A stretch of DNA of 64,000 nt from positions 1 through 64,000 of the forward strand of contig NZ_JAPHNC010000003.1 in assembly GCF_026241255.1 (NCBI RefSeq). Reading direction: 5' to 3'. This DNA is from Helicobacter sp. MIT 21-1697. GTDB lineage: Bacteria > Campylobacterota > Campylobacteria > Campylobacterales > Helicobacteraceae. Every line of letters starts with the position of its first letter. Positions within the stretch are counted from its first letter, which is position 1. Of this stretch, positions 49,864 through 59,364 are shown in pieces. The notes beneath the pieces are model-generated. The model had not been told where the DNA came from. It saw nothing but the letters and a program-made list of their open reading frames with translations, and searched no databases. The position numbers and the translations under genes were made by a program.

Positions 49864-51531
49864 ATGGCGACAAAAGCACTCTATGAAGAAGTGATTGATG
49901 AAATTGGCACACAGACTTTGGCAAGATTTGGGCTGAATATTTTTAATCTGCCTGTGAATTTTAGCTTTTGCTCTTATGAAGCTTATGGCGCTTCAGTAAG
50001 GGCTACACAAGATACATTTAAGGCATATAATACTCATAAAAAGAATGATAAATATTTTGGGCAAACTTTTGAAGAGATTGATATAGGGCAGCAAAATATC
50101 AAAGATTCTTTATTCAATGGCAATAAAACTTACACGACTGATACTCTCGCAGATATTAAAAATGTGCGAGAAATAAACGCAAGTGGCAAGGATATTAAGA
50201 ATCTCAATCCAAAAGATAGAGAAAAATATGAGCATATTATGGCATACTATGCCGATGAAGTGAAAAATATGGATTTTGAAAAATTGGGGAATCTACCGAC
50301 TAAAAATCATAATACCACTGATTCGGTAACACTTGATAAAAATGGCAATGTTGTAAAGACTGCGCAACTCAAAGTGATTAAAAATACAGAGGGTTTGCTT
50401 AAGGATAGGTATTTAGAGGGAGATGCGGCAGTAGATGAGCTCAAAATGCCTTTTGATGATTACAAAAAGCATAAAGAGAATTTAGAACAAATGATTGAGA
50501 AAGGCAAAAATAATCCCAATGATGTTAAAGTAGTAGATAAGGCAGCAAAGGCAGAGAAAGCCCTAGAAAAACTCAATGCAAACAACCTGTGCAATCGCTT
50601 TTTTTGTGAGAATCCAAGAACAACTGCGGTAGTAACACAAAGTATCGTAGCAAGTGGGCATATAGCTCAAGCAGGGTTTAGTGATGCTTTAATCGCAGCC
50701 CTAGCAACTCTTGCTAATGGCATAATATGGGAAATTAAGGATATGTTTAAAGGTAGCATAGGCACAGAGACTTCCATATTAAAGCGCATTAAAAGGCTTT
50801 TACAAAAGACAATAGAATCTTTTCAAGCGACATTTGGCAGAGGAGCTGGATTTGGTGCTATTGATGTAGCTGTGGGTATTGTCGGGCAGATTTTTAGAAG
50901 CATAGCTGGAAGCTTAAGGCTTATATGGGATAAGATTCGTGAGGCTGCAAAGTCTATTCATAGTGGCATTGTTTCTTATTTTAAAGGAGAGGTATCAAGC
51001 CTAAGAGAATTATTAGGGATAATCTTAAAATCTCTTTTTTCTGCTGCGTGGGTTGTCAGCACTTTGGCATTAGAGGAAAGTTTAAAACCAATCTTAATGA
51101 GTGTAGCACCTCCACTTTTACCATTTACACCTATTTTTGCTATTGTTGCGGGAGCTTTTGCGGTTGTGGTTACTCATAGAAGCATAGATTTAGCCCTTGA
51201 TACAATCTTTTGGGTTTTTGCTGCAAGAGATAAAGCAAAGCTTAGAGCAGAAGAAATAGCCGATATTGTTGCAGCAAATCTTCCAACACTCATTGAAAAA
51301 AGAGAAGAGCTAGAGCAGCTTATAGAATCTACACATAAGGAGCGATTAATGAGTTTAGAATCTTCTTTTGCAGATTATCAAAAAGCTTATGCAAATGCTG
51401 ATGATAATGCAATATATGAGGGATTAAATCGTATTTGTAATCTCTATGGGAGTGATTTAAACATTAAAGATATGAATGATGTAGAAAGTGTGTTGAAAAA
51501 TCCAAATAGAACAGGTCAATTGAAGTGGTAG
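49864..51531 (+). CDS. Large membrane protein, 555 residues, function unknown
   Basis: The first 250 residues are polar, without signal peptide, including DKNGNVVKTAQLKVIKNTEG. The second half has hydrophobic stretches (GRGAGFGAIDVAVGIVGQIF, LFSAAWVVSTLALEES, PILMSVAPPLLPFTPIFAIV) and a helical cytosolic-looking tail (RAEEIADIVAANLPTLIEKR). No family recognised. ATG follows AATAAGGAGACTTA. It lies 98 bases after the glycine-zipper gene with a small hairpin between. The two may form a membrane-acting accessory system, for instance defence or toxin; this is inference. Confidence 0.7.
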   Translation: MATKALYEEVIDEIGTQTLARFGLNIFNLPVNFSFCSYEAYGASVRATQDTFKAYNTHKKNDKYFGQTFEEIDIGQQNIKDSLFNGNKTYTTDTLADIKNVREINASGKDIKNLNPKDREKYEHIMAYYADEVKNMDFEKLGNLPTKNHNTTDSVTLDKNGNVVKTAQLKVIKNTEGLLKDRYLEGDAAVDELKMPFDDYKKHKENLEQMIEKGKNNPNDVKVVDKAAKAEKALEKLNANNLCNRFFCENPRTTAVVTQSIVASGHIAQAGFSDALIAALATLANGIIWEIKDMFKGSIGTETSILKRIKRLLQKTIESFQATFGRGAGFGAIDVAVGIVGQIFRSIAGSLRLIWDKIREAAKSIHSGIVSYFKGEVSSLRELLGIILKSLFSAAWVVSTLALEESLKPILMSVAPPLLPFTPIFAIVAGAFAVVVTHRSIDLALDTIFWVFAARDKAKLRAEEIADIVAANLPTLIEKREELEQLIESTHKERLMSLESSFADYQKAYANADDNAIYEGLNRICNLYGSDLNIKDMNDVESVLKNPNRTGQLKW

Positions 51532-51624
51532 TCCAAGAAGCGAAGTTTATCTTTATTTCACAAATTTCGCTATAATGTGCGCTTTAAAGGAATCTAAGCA
51601 GATTCTATCATTTAAGGAGCATAA

Positions 51625-52101
51625 ATGAAAATCTTAGTCATTCAAGGACCAAATCTCAATATCTTAGGGCATCGCGAGCCACATATCTATGGAAATTTCA
51701 CACTAGAGCAGATTCATAACAATCTCCAAGCCCAAGCCAAGCAAAATAATGCAGAGCTAGAGTTTTTTCAAAGCAATTTTGAGGGCGAGATTATTGATAA
51801 GCTCCAAGAATGTATCGGTGGGGAATATGCAGGGGTTTTGATTAATCCTGCTGCTTTTTCGCATACCTCTATCGCCATTGCCGATGCGATTGCGAGCTGC
51901 GGTGTGCCTGTGATTGAGGTGCATATTAGTAATATACACGCCAGAGAGGAATATCGCTCCAAAAGCTACACAGGCGCAGTGAGTGCGGGAGTGATTACAG
52001 GTTTTGGCGCGTTTGGTTATCATTTAGCCCTTATGGGAATCTTGCAAATTGCCAATGAAATCCAAGCTCTCAAAGCACAACAAAATAATCAAAACGCCTA
52101 A
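51625..52101 (+). CDS. aroQ: 3-dehydroquinate dehydratase, type II
   Basis: AroQ dehydrates 3-dehydroquinate in the shikimate pathway. The 158-residue protein opens with ILVIQGPNLNILGHREPHIY (catalytic Arg/Tyr region), has FFQSNFEGEIIDKLQEC, GVLINPAAFSHTSIAIADAI and VIEVHISNIHAREEYRSKSY (catalytic His). Length and motifs are typical. The M24 peptidase follows within five bases. Confidence 0.97.
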   Translation: MKILVIQGPNLNILGHREPHIYGNFTLEQIHNNLQAQAKQNNAELEFFQSNFEGEIIDKLQECIGGEYAGVLINPAAFSHTSIAIADAIASCGVPVIEVHISNIHAREEYRSKSYTGAVSAGVITGFGAFGYHLALMGILQIANEIQALKAQQNNQNA

Positions 52102-52104
52102 GTT

Positions 52105-53160
52105 ATGAGAGATTCTAGCTCTTTGCCCTATCTTAGTCTCAATGAGAGTGCGCAATATTACGAATGTGGCTTTAGCTGCGATAATGCACTAGTTGTGCGC
52201 GTGGAGGAGAGCAGATTTTTTATCACAGATTCTCGCTATACCCTTGAAGCCAAAGAATTATGCGCTCCCCACACCGAAGTGATAGAATCTACAAATTTTA
52301 TCCAAAGTGCGCAAGATGTATTGCATAAGCTCAATGTGCGCAAAATAGTGTTTAACCCGCAAGAGCTAAGCGTGCAGATGTATGAAAAGCTCAAAAATGC
52401 GCTTGAAACACATAAATGCGAACTTATCCCTCAAGAGAATTTCCACCAGAAGCTTAGAATCTGCAAAAATGAGCAAGAAATCACCCTTATTCAAACATCA
52501 CAAAAGCTTAATAAGAGGGCATTTAAACACTTTGGCAATTATTTAAACAAGATTCTTAAAAAAGCCCCGAGTGAAAAGGCACTGCATTATCAGGCTATGC
52601 AGTTTTTAAGTGATTTTGGGCGATATGAGCTAAGCTTTGAGCCCATAGTGGGCATTAACGCTAATGGTGTGAAACCTCACGCTTTGCCTAATCCAAAATG
52701 TCATCTAGCAAAAAATGATATTTTGCTCTTTGATGCGGGCATTAAATACAAAAGATATTGTTCGGATATGACACGCACAGCCGCAATCAGAGGCGAAATA
52801 CATTTTGGCAAAAAGCAAAAATTTAAGAAAGCAAAACATCAAAAAATCTATGATATTGTCTTAAAAGCCCAAGAGGAAGCTATTTCAAAGGCAAGAAGTG
52901 GTATGAGTGGTAAGCAAATAGACGCTCTGGCGCGTAATATTATTGAAAAAAGTGGCTATGGCGCATATTTTGTGCATAGCACAGGACACGGCGTGGGGCT
53001 TGATATACACGAATTACCGCGCATTTCACGCTTAAGTGAGGAATGTGTAGAAGATGGTATGGTGTTTTCTGTTGAGCCCGGTATTTATCTCCCACAAGAA
53101 TTTGGTGTGCGAATTGAGGATTTGGTGGTGATGAAAAATGGACGTGCAGAGGTGCTATAA
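52105..53160 (+). CDS. pepQ: M24-family Xaa-Pro aminopeptidase
   Basis: The 351-residue protein has an N-terminal creatinase-like domain and a pita-bread catalytic domain with LLFDAGIKYKRYCSDMTRTA (two metal-binding Asp), STGHGVGLDIHELPRIS (His), VFSVEPGIYLPQEFGVRIED (two Glu). All five metal ligands are visible. It removes N-terminal residues next to proline. Start at ATG 52105 follows the aroQ stop closely. The symbol pepQ is used loosely; pepP is an alternative. Confidence 0.88.
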   Translation: MRDSSSLPYLSLNESAQYYECGFSCDNALVVRVEESRFFITDSRYTLEAKELCAPHTEVIESTNFIQSAQDVLHKLNVRKIVFNPQELSVQMYEKLKNALETHKCELIPQENFHQKLRICKNEQEITLIQTSQKLNKRAFKHFGNYLNKILKKAPSEKALHYQAMQFLSDFGRYELSFEPIVGINANGVKPHALPNPKCHLAKNDILLFDAGIKYKRYCSDMTRTAAIRGEIHFGKKQKFKKAKHQKIYDIVLKAQEEAISKARSGMSGKQIDALARNIIEKSGYGAYFVHSTGHGVGLDIHELPRISRLSEECVEDGMVFSVEPGIYLPQEFGVRIEDLVVMKNGRAEVL

Positions 53161-53165
53161 CATAT

Positions 53166-55208
53166 ATGGATAATGCACATAAAGCGCAAACGCAAACTGC
53201 CACAAGTCTTCGGGCTATTTGCCAAAGTGGCGCATTGCATTTTTTGGAATCTTACACAGCCAAACGTTATGCGCTTAATATGGATTTTTTTAGCTTAATC
53301 AATCCCAAGCTGTTTGAAGAGCTCAAATCCCCTCCTATGCAGTATAATGTGTATTGCAATGGTGAAGATTTAAATATCATTGATGTGCAGACTAAGAATT
53401 TTGTCTATCCCACGCGCAAAAAAGGGAAGAAACTTGAGCATACAATGATAGAGCAAAATCTTGCCCTCGCACTCAATCCGTTGAATAATTCAGCCTATAC
53501 TCTGCATACAAATCGTCTTGCTCTCCATAAGCTTGATGAGGAAAAGTTAGCACTTACTGCGGGGATTTGTAATCCTATGATTGATATGATGCTTAATGAG
53601 TTTGGTGGGGCAAATCGCTTTCATCTCCCTTCACATTTTTTGCCAAATATGACGCTTTTTGGATTGCTTGGGGGTATGTTTTTGCAATTTTTGATTGAAG
53701 AGGGCTATCATTTTCACTCTTTATTGCTTTTTGAGGAGCATATAGATTTTTTTAGAATCTCACTTTATTTTGTGGATTATCCTTTGTTGTTTGAGCGTGT
53801 AAGTGAGCGTTCGTGCTATGTATTTGTCAAGGATTTATTACATAAGGAATTTGTCCAAAATTATTTTACACAAAGAAGAATCACAAATAACTTTTTGCGT
53901 CTCGAATTATGCTTGTATGATAGCCCTAAGTTGCAGGCTGTGCAAGAGAGTGTTGCAGAATCTTATGCAATAAATTCTAGGGGGTGGGGGAGCTTTGACG
54001 ATGAGATGATAGGCGTGAAAAATACACTTATCAATTTAGGCATAGACAAAACGCATTTATCTTATCCTATTTTGCACTTGCCACAGCGTGTTAATGCCCC
54101 TATATGCGTTGTTGGCAATGGACCAAGCCTTGATATGCTGTTACCTTTTATCAAAGCAAATGCAAAAAATATGATTATTTTTAGCTGTGGCACTGCGCTC
54201 AAACCACTTAAGAATGCAGGTATTGAGCCTGATTTTCAAATTGAAATTGAGCGGATTTCGTATCTTAAAGATGTTTTAGAATCTGCTCCTTTGGGCGAAA
54301 CCACGCTTTTATGTGGCAATATGGTGCAACCTGATGCGCTTGCTCTCGGGAAAGAGGCATATATATTTATGCGTGGAGGGAGTGCAAGTGCGTATTTTGG
54401 CGGGGTAAAGAGTGTGGTAGAGTTTGCCGCACCCTATGTGGGCAATGCAGGATTCGCGTTGGCTTGCTTGTTAAGTGAGGAAGTGCTTATTTGCGGGCTT
54501 GATTGTGGCTATATTAAAGGGCAGAGCAAACACGCGCAGGGTTCGTTTTATGGAGAAGAAGAGAGCAACATTCCTCAAAATGCTTATGCTGTGCAAGGCA
54601 ATGGAGAGAGCGAAGTGTATGCTGATGCACTTTTTTCGCTCTCAAGTGCGATGATGAGCAAAGCCATAGGGATATTTAAGCCTAAGTTGGTGATTAATCT
54701 AGGGCAGGGTGCATATATCCGCGGTGCTCGTCCTGTTTGTGTTGAAGACTTTACATTGCGTGAGATTGATAAAAATGCGCAAATATTGGCACTCAAAAGC
54801 TATATGTCTGCTCATAGGCAAGCTGTGCTTACACGAGATGATTATAGATTCTATCAAGAGAGCATAGTAGCCTATAAAGAAGAGATTTTAAACGCATTAC
54901 GCGAAAGCATAGGATGTAAAACAGCAGATGCAACACAAAGAAATGTTGCTCATAAAGTTGAGCTTTTTAAACGCATTGATATGCTTTATGCCCTCACTCT
55001 TAAAAAATCTGCAAACGAGCCATTTGTAGGCTTACTTTTTGAAGGCAGCATTTCGCATATTTTGCATACAATGATGCTTTGTGCATTGCACATTCCTAAT
55101 GATAATATTGCGCTTTTTTATGCGCGATGTGTAGAGATTATAGAATCTGGATTAAACAAAATGGCTATGAGTTATAAAATGCAAAGCACAAGCTATATAA
55201 AAGGCTAG
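53166..55208 (+). CDS. Motility accessory factor-like protein (Maf, DUF115 / MAF_flag10 type)
   Basis: The 680-residue protein has the central DUF115 region with APICVVGNGPSLDMLLPFIK, IIFSCGTALKPLKNAGIEPD, FQIEIERISYLKDVLE and SEEVLICGLDCGYIKGQSKH. In Campylobacterota such Maf proteins transfer nonulosonic acids (pseudaminic or legionaminic acid) to flagellin, needed for filament assembly. Length fits the family. It starts five bases after the M24 peptidase. No slip-prone G tract is present, unlike C. jejuni maf genes. Confidence 0.85.
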   Translation: MDNAHKAQTQTATSLRAICQSGALHFLESYTAKRYALNMDFFSLINPKLFEELKSPPMQYNVYCNGEDLNIIDVQTKNFVYPTRKKGKKLEHTMIEQNLALALNPLNNSAYTLHTNRLALHKLDEEKLALTAGICNPMIDMMLNEFGGANRFHLPSHFLPNMTLFGLLGGMFLQFLIEEGYHFHSLLLFEEHIDFFRISLYFVDYPLLFERVSERSCYVFVKDLLHKEFVQNYFTQRRITNNFLRLELCLYDSPKLQAVQESVAESYAINSRGWGSFDDEMIGVKNTLINLGIDKTHLSYPILHLPQRVNAPICVVGNGPSLDMLLPFIKANAKNMIIFSCGTALKPLKNAGIEPDFQIEIERISYLKDVLESAPLGETTLLCGNMVQPDALALGKEAYIFMRGGSASAYFGGVKSVVEFAAPYVGNAGFALACLLSEEVLICGLDCGYIKGQSKHAQGSFYGEEESNIPQNAYAVQGNGESEVYADALFSLSSAMMSKAIGIFKPKLVINLGQGAYIRGARPVCVEDFTLREIDKNAQILALKSYMSAHRQAVLTRDDYRFYQESIVAYKEEILNALRESIGCKTADATQRNVAHKVELFKRIDMLYALTLKKSANEPFVGLLFEGSISHILHTMMLCALHIPNDNIALFYARCVEIIESGLNKMAMSYKMQSTSYIKG

Positions 55209-55214
55209 ATAAGC

Positions 55215-55625
55215 CTATGACACATCTTTGCACTCTGGGCATATACCAATAAGCACTGCTGAAATATCCGAAATTGTATAGCCACTATTTGCACTACAAT
55301 TTTTTTCTAAAGTTTGCGTATCAAGTTTAATATCATCTAATTTGCCACATTTTTCGCAATATACGTGTAAATGCTTATCACTGCTTAATTCATATTTTTG
55401 CTTATCTTTAGGTGCTTTGATTTCGCGCAAAATATTTGCTTTGCACAGCGCATTGACATTTTTATAAATTGTAGCAAGAGAAATAGATGGATAGATTTGT
55501 TTAATCTGCTCATAAATCTCTTCTACGCTCATATGTCCATTATTATAGATTTGATTAAGTGTAGCAATGCGTTGAGGAGTGATTTTTAAGTGTTTATCTC
55601 GCAGATGTTGCTCAAAGTTCATCAT
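55215..55625 (-). CDS. Fur-family metalloregulator (PerR-like)
   Basis: Start at ATG 55625 (MMNFEQHLRDKHLKITP) with AAGGATTATACA upstream; an upstream in-frame start is rejected. The 136-residue protein has the winged helix with HMSVEEIYEQIKQIYPSISL and ATIYKNVNAL, and metal sites in DKHLHVYCEKCGKLDD and GICPECKDVS, giving two CxxC zinc motifs. It could be PerR (peroxide stress) or Fur itself; the short form with HLHVYCEKCG looks PerR-like. It might act on the Fur-like palindrome near 3048, though that is speculation. Confidence 0.88.
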   Translation of the reverse strand: MMNFEQHLRDKHLKITPQRIATLNQIYNNGHMSVEEIYEQIKQIYPSISLATIYKNVNALCKANILREIKAPKDKQKYELSSDKHLHVYCEKCGKLDDIKLDTQTLEKNCSANSGYTISDISAVLIGICPECKDVS

Positions 55626-55765
55626 TGTATAATCCTTAAAATATATTAAAGTATCTCTATAACTATAAAGATTTGAGGCAAATAAAAGCATAATAAAAGT
55701 GATTTTTCTATAAAATCTCCCTTATATAAAATGTATTGAGATTCTATAATTTGAAGGAGAGTTTT

Positions 55766-57109
55766 GTGTTTGATACGCTGACAAGTTCATTTAAGGGCAT
55801 TATCAATAAAATTCGTTTCTCTGATGATGAAAAATCATTGCAAAGGGCGTGTGATGAGTTAAAAAAGACATTATTAAAAAATGATGTGTATCATAAGGCA
55901 GTCAAGCAAATTATACAGGAAGTGCAGCAGCGCACCAAAGAAAAAGGTATTGGCAAACAAAATTTTATAAATGCACTTCAAGAATCTCTAAGCAAGATTC
56001 TCCAAGTTTCAAAAAGTTATGGCATAAGTTTTTCGCCCACACCTCCAAGTGTCATTATAATGATGGGCTTACAAGGAAGCGGTAAGACAACCTCAAGTGC
56101 TAAGCTTGCTTTTTATCTGAAGCAAAAGGGCAAAAAAGTGCTACTTGTAGCGTGTGATTTACATCGTTTGGCGGCTATTGAGCAGCTCACTCAACTTGCG
56201 CAAAATATAGAGGTAGATATTTTTATCCCTTCATATGCAAGTCAGCCAAATAATGCTATATGTGTGGCAAAGGAAGCAAAGCAAAAGGCAACTCAAGCGC
56301 ATTATGATATGGTTATTATTGATAGTGCAGGACGATTGGCTATTGATGAAGTATTGATGAATGAGCTTGAGGAAATAAAGCGTGCAGTGGCTGCGAGTGA
56401 ATGTTTATATGTGGCAGATTCTCTAAGCGGACAAGATGGAATCCGCTCCGCACAGCATTTTAATGAAAAGATTGGGATTGATGGCGTTATTCTTTCTAAA
56501 TTTGATAGCGATAGCAAGGGTGGAATAGCCCTCTCAATCGCATATCAGATAGGTATTCCGCTTAAATTTATCGGAAGTGGAGAAAAAGTAGCAGATTTTG
56601 ACATTTTCATTCCTGATAGAATCATCTCGCGTCTTATGGGGGCAGGAGATATTGCTTCGCTTGCAGAAAAAACAGCAAATGTTATTAATCAAGATGAAGC
56701 TAAAAGCATAGCAAAAAAAATCAAAAAGGGGCAATTTGGATTTGAGGATTTTATCGCACAAATTGAAAATGTAAAAAAGCTTGGTTCAATGAGTTCAATT
56801 GCTTCAATGATTCCGGGTCTTGGAGGTATGGCAAGTGCGCTTAAAGATGTGGATTTAGACAAATCAAGTGAGATTAAAAATATTCGCGCAATGGTAAATT
56901 CTATGACAAAAAAAGAACGGGAGAATCCAGATTTGCTTAATGGCTCAAGGCGCAAACGAATAGCGCAGGGGAGTGGGCTGGAAGTGAGCGATATAAATCG
57001 GATTATTAAGCAGTTTGACCAAGCTGCGAAATTTGCCAAGAAACTCTCTCAAAAAGGCGGTATGCAGGAGCTTATGAGTATGATGGGAAATCTTAGGATA
57101 CCAAAATAA
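55766..57109 (+). CDS. ffh: Signal recognition particle protein Ffh
   Basis: The start is GTG 55766 (VFDTLTSSFKGII), after GAAGGAGAGTTTT; this gives the standard 447 residues. The NG domain has MMGLQGSGKTTSSAKLAFYL (G1), VIIDSAGRLAIDE (G3), LSKFDSDSKGGIALSIAYQI (G4) and FIGSGEKVADF. The M domain carries Met-rich helices (LGSMSSIASMIPGLGGMASA, RRKRIAQGSGLEVSDINRII). It binds 4.5S RNA and targets nascent membrane proteins. It heads the rpsP-rplS operon. Confidence 0.98.
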   Translation: MFDTLTSSFKGIINKIRFSDDEKSLQRACDELKKTLLKNDVYHKAVKQIIQEVQQRTKEKGIGKQNFINALQESLSKILQVSKSYGISFSPTPPSVIIMMGLQGSGKTTSSAKLAFYLKQKGKKVLLVACDLHRLAAIEQLTQLAQNIEVDIFIPSYASQPNNAICVAKEAKQKATQAHYDMVIIDSAGRLAIDEVLMNELEEIKRAVAASECLYVADSLSGQDGIRSAQHFNEKIGIDGVILSKFDSDSKGGIALSIAYQIGIPLKFIGSGEKVADFDIFIPDRIISRLMGAGDIASLAEKTANVINQDEAKSIAKKIKKGQFGFEDFIAQIENVKKLGSMSSIASMIPGLGGMASALKDVDLDKSSEIKNIRAMVNSMTKKERENPDLLNGSRRKRIAQGSGLEVSDINRIIKQFDQAAKFAKKLSQKGGMQELMSMMGNLRIPK

Positions 57110-57174
57110 TGATGATTTAAGCAAAATAAACTATAATGCGGCTTTTAAAGAGTTAAATTTCTTAAGGAGAGTAA

Positions 57175-57405
57175 ATGGCAACAGTGATTAGACTTACCAA
57201 AATGGGACGCAAGAAAAAACCTTTTTATCGTATCGTAGTAACAGATTCGCGTAAAAAACGAGATGGGGGCTGGATAGAATCTCTTGGATATTACAACCCT
57301 TTGGTTGAACCTGTGCTTGTCAAATATGATGCGCAGCGGTTGGCATATTGGAAAAGTGTTGGTGCAAAAATGAGCGAGAGAGTGGCAAAGCTCACCTCAA
57401 AGTAA
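57175..57405 (+). CDS. rpsP: 30S ribosomal protein S16
   Basis: The 76-residue protein starts [20 protein letters not shown] and continues [20 protein letters not shown], diagnostic of S16. ATG follows TTAAGGAGAGTAA. Bound near the 5' domain of 16S rRNA and required for 30S assembly. Confidence 0.99.
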   Translation: MATVIRLTKMGRKKKPFYRIVVTDSRKKRDGGWIESLGYYNPLVEPVLVKYDAQRLAYWKSVGAKMSERVAKLTSK

Positions 57406-57422
57406 AATAAAGAAGTTAAGAT

Positions 57423-57662
57423 ATGGTTGAAGATTTCATTAGGGAATATGCAAAAAAGATTGCAAATAAACCTGAAGCAATACAAATACAAATGCAAGAT
57501 ATGGAGGATAATACTTGTGAAATAATTATCCTTGCTGATGCTGAAGATGTGGGGCGATTGATTGGACGTGATGGTAAAATGGTGGGTTCTTTGAAGACTT
57601 TTATATCTGGCACCAAAGCCAAAGATGGCAAAAATTATAGAATTGCTGTGCAAGCTCATTGA
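57423..57662 (+). CDS. khpA: KH-domain RNA-binding protein KhpA
   Basis: The 79-residue protein has a KH signature at DVGRLIGRDGKMVGSLKTFI (GRDG in place of GxxG) and the following strands. It lies between rpsP and rimM as in most bacteria. KhpA binds RNA together with KhpB and influences growth and cell division. Confidence 0.9.
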   Translation: MVEDFIREYAKKIANKPEAIQIQMQDMEDNTCEIIILADAEDVGRLIGRDGKMVGSLKTFISGTKAKDGKNYRIAVQAH

Positions 57663-57674
57663 GATATTTATAAA

Positions 57675-58214
57675 ATGCAGCAATCTCCACTTCTTTTGGT
57701 TGCTAAAATAGGTCGTCTTATAGGAGTAAATGGGGGATTAAAGCTACATATTATGAGTGATTTTCCTTCAATTTTTGTTCCCAAAGCTTCTTTTCATACA
57801 AAATCTTTTGGCACACTTTGTATTCACTCTTTTCATTCTGCAAAGAATCTTGTGCAGTTTGAGGGATATATTTCACGCGAAAGTGCCGCTAAGCTTGTCC
57901 ATTGTGAGCTTTATTCTACGCTTGAGGAAAGCAAGGCTATGTGTGAATTAAAAGAGGGCGAGTTTTTGTGGGAAGAAATCATAGGTGCGAATGTGTGCGA
58001 TAGATTTGAAAATGGAGAGTTAAGGCTAGGTAAAATCAAAGACATAGAGCGCATTGGCACACTTGATTATCTTCTTGTGGAGACAGATTTGGCACTTGTA
58101 GATAAGGGTTTAAACAAACAATTCTTTATCCCAAACATTGAACATTTTGTACTTTCTCTTTCTCCTCAAAGTGTTTTTACGCGCAATGCTTTTGGTATTT
58201 TAGAACAGAGTTAA
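57675..58214 (+). CDS. rimM: 16S rRNA processing protein RimM
   Basis: The 179-residue protein has the N-terminal beta-barrel (LVAKIGRLIGVNGGLKLHIM) and the PRC-barrel C-terminal part (FLWEEIIGANVCDRF, LDYLLVETDLALVDKGLNKQ, FFIPNIEHFVLSLSPQ). It assists maturation of the 30S head and interacts with S19. It precedes trmD. Confidence 0.93.
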   Translation: MQQSPLLLVAKIGRLIGVNGGLKLHIMSDFPSIFVPKASFHTKSFGTLCIHSFHSAKNLVQFEGYISRESAAKLVHCELYSTLEESKAMCELKEGEFLWEEIIGANVCDRFENGELRLGKIKDIERIGTLDYLLVETDLALVDKGLNKQFFIPNIEHFVLSLSPQSVFTRNAFGILEQS

Positions 58215-58217
58215 GTT

Positions 58218-58931
58218 ATGAAATTTTCTTTTTTAACACTTTTTCCTGCACTTATAGAATCTTATTTTACAGATTCTATACTTAAAAGAGCACTTCAAAA
58301 GGAGCTTATTAGCGTGGAAGCACTGAATATTCGTGATTATGCCTGTGATAAATACCAAAAGGTTGATGAGCCACCAATTAGCGGTGGTGCAGGGCAAGTC
58401 CTAAGAGCCGATGTGCTAGGCAGAGCATTACAGACATTAAAAGATTCTCATATTATTTTTTTAAGTCCCTGTGGCAAGCCTTTTTGTCAAGATGATGCTT
58501 TGCGCTTGAGTCAGAAGAAACATATCACTTTTGTCTGTGGGCGATATGAGGGTTTTGATGAACGTTTGATAGAGCAATATGCCGATGAGGTAATGTGTGT
58601 GGGCGATTTTATCCTTACAGGAGGCGAATTACCCGCATTGATGTTGTGTGATAGTATTGCGCGGCATATTCAAGGTGTGCTTGGCAACGCAGATTCTTTG
58701 CTGGGGGAGAGTTTTGAGGATTACCTCCTTGAAGCGCCAAATTTTGCTAAAATTTTTAATCAAAAAACAAAATTTTCTGCTGTGCCTTCAGAGTATTCAA
58801 AGGGAAATCATAGTAAAATCTCGGACTTAAAAAAACGCTTAGCGATATGCAAGACAAAATATTTTAGACCAGATTTGTATCAAGCCTATCGTGTCTTTAT
58901 TGAGCAGGAGCAATTAAACAAAAGGTTGTAA
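58218..58931 (+). CDS. trmD: tRNA (guanine-N1-)-methyltransferase TrmD
   Basis: It methylates G37 of tRNAs using SAM. The 237-residue protein has [77 protein letters not shown] and [20 protein letters not shown], the deep trefoil knot signatures. Three bases after rimM. Confidence 0.98.
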   Translation: MKFSFLTLFPALIESYFTDSILKRALQKELISVEALNIRDYACDKYQKVDEPPISGGAGQVLRADVLGRALQTLKDSHIIFLSPCGKPFCQDDALRLSQKKHITFVCGRYEGFDERLIEQYADEVMCVGDFILTGGELPALMLCDSIARHIQGVLGNADSLLGESFEDYLLEAPNFAKIFNQKTKFSAVPSEYSKGNHSKISDLKKRLAICKTKYFRPDLYQAYRVFIEQEQLNKRL

Positions 58932-58932
58932 A

Positions 58933-59289
58933 ATGAGGAATAGATATATTCAGAGTTTCCAAGAAGCACAAATTGGCAAGAAGCAAGTGCCACAATTTAA
59001 GGCGGGAGATACGCTTAGATTGGGGATTAAAATCCAAGAAGGCGATAAAACAAGAATCCAGCACTTTGAGGGCGTGTGCATTTCTATTCGTGGTAATGGG
59101 GTTGATAGGACTTTTACTACACGAAAAATGGGTGCAAATAACATAGGCGTAGAAAAGACTTTTCCGCTGTATAGCGAAAGCTTGGAGAATATAGAAGTAT
59201 TGCGTATAGGGCGAGTTCGCCGAGCAAAACTTTATTATCTGCGCTCACGAAGAGGCAAAGCCGCTCGTATTAGGGAGCTTCGTAAGTAA
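58933..59289 (+). CDS. rplS: 50S ribosomal protein L19
   Basis: The 118-residue protein has [40 protein letters not shown] and [20 protein letters not shown], ending [12 protein letters not shown], typical of L19. It lies at the bridge between subunits. Last gene of the ffh operon; convergent with the next gene. Confidence 0.99.
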   Translation: MRNRYIQSFQEAQIGKKQVPQFKAGDTLRLGIKIQEGDKTRIQHFEGVCISIRGNGVDRTFTTRKMGANNIGVEKTFPLYSESLENIEVLRIGRVRRAKLYYLRSRRGKAARIRELRK

Positions 59290-59364
59290 TTTTCTATAAG
59301 CCCATATCTAAACAAAGTCAGCAGTTTTGCTTTGGTTTTAGACAGAGCTGTGCAGATTCATTTA

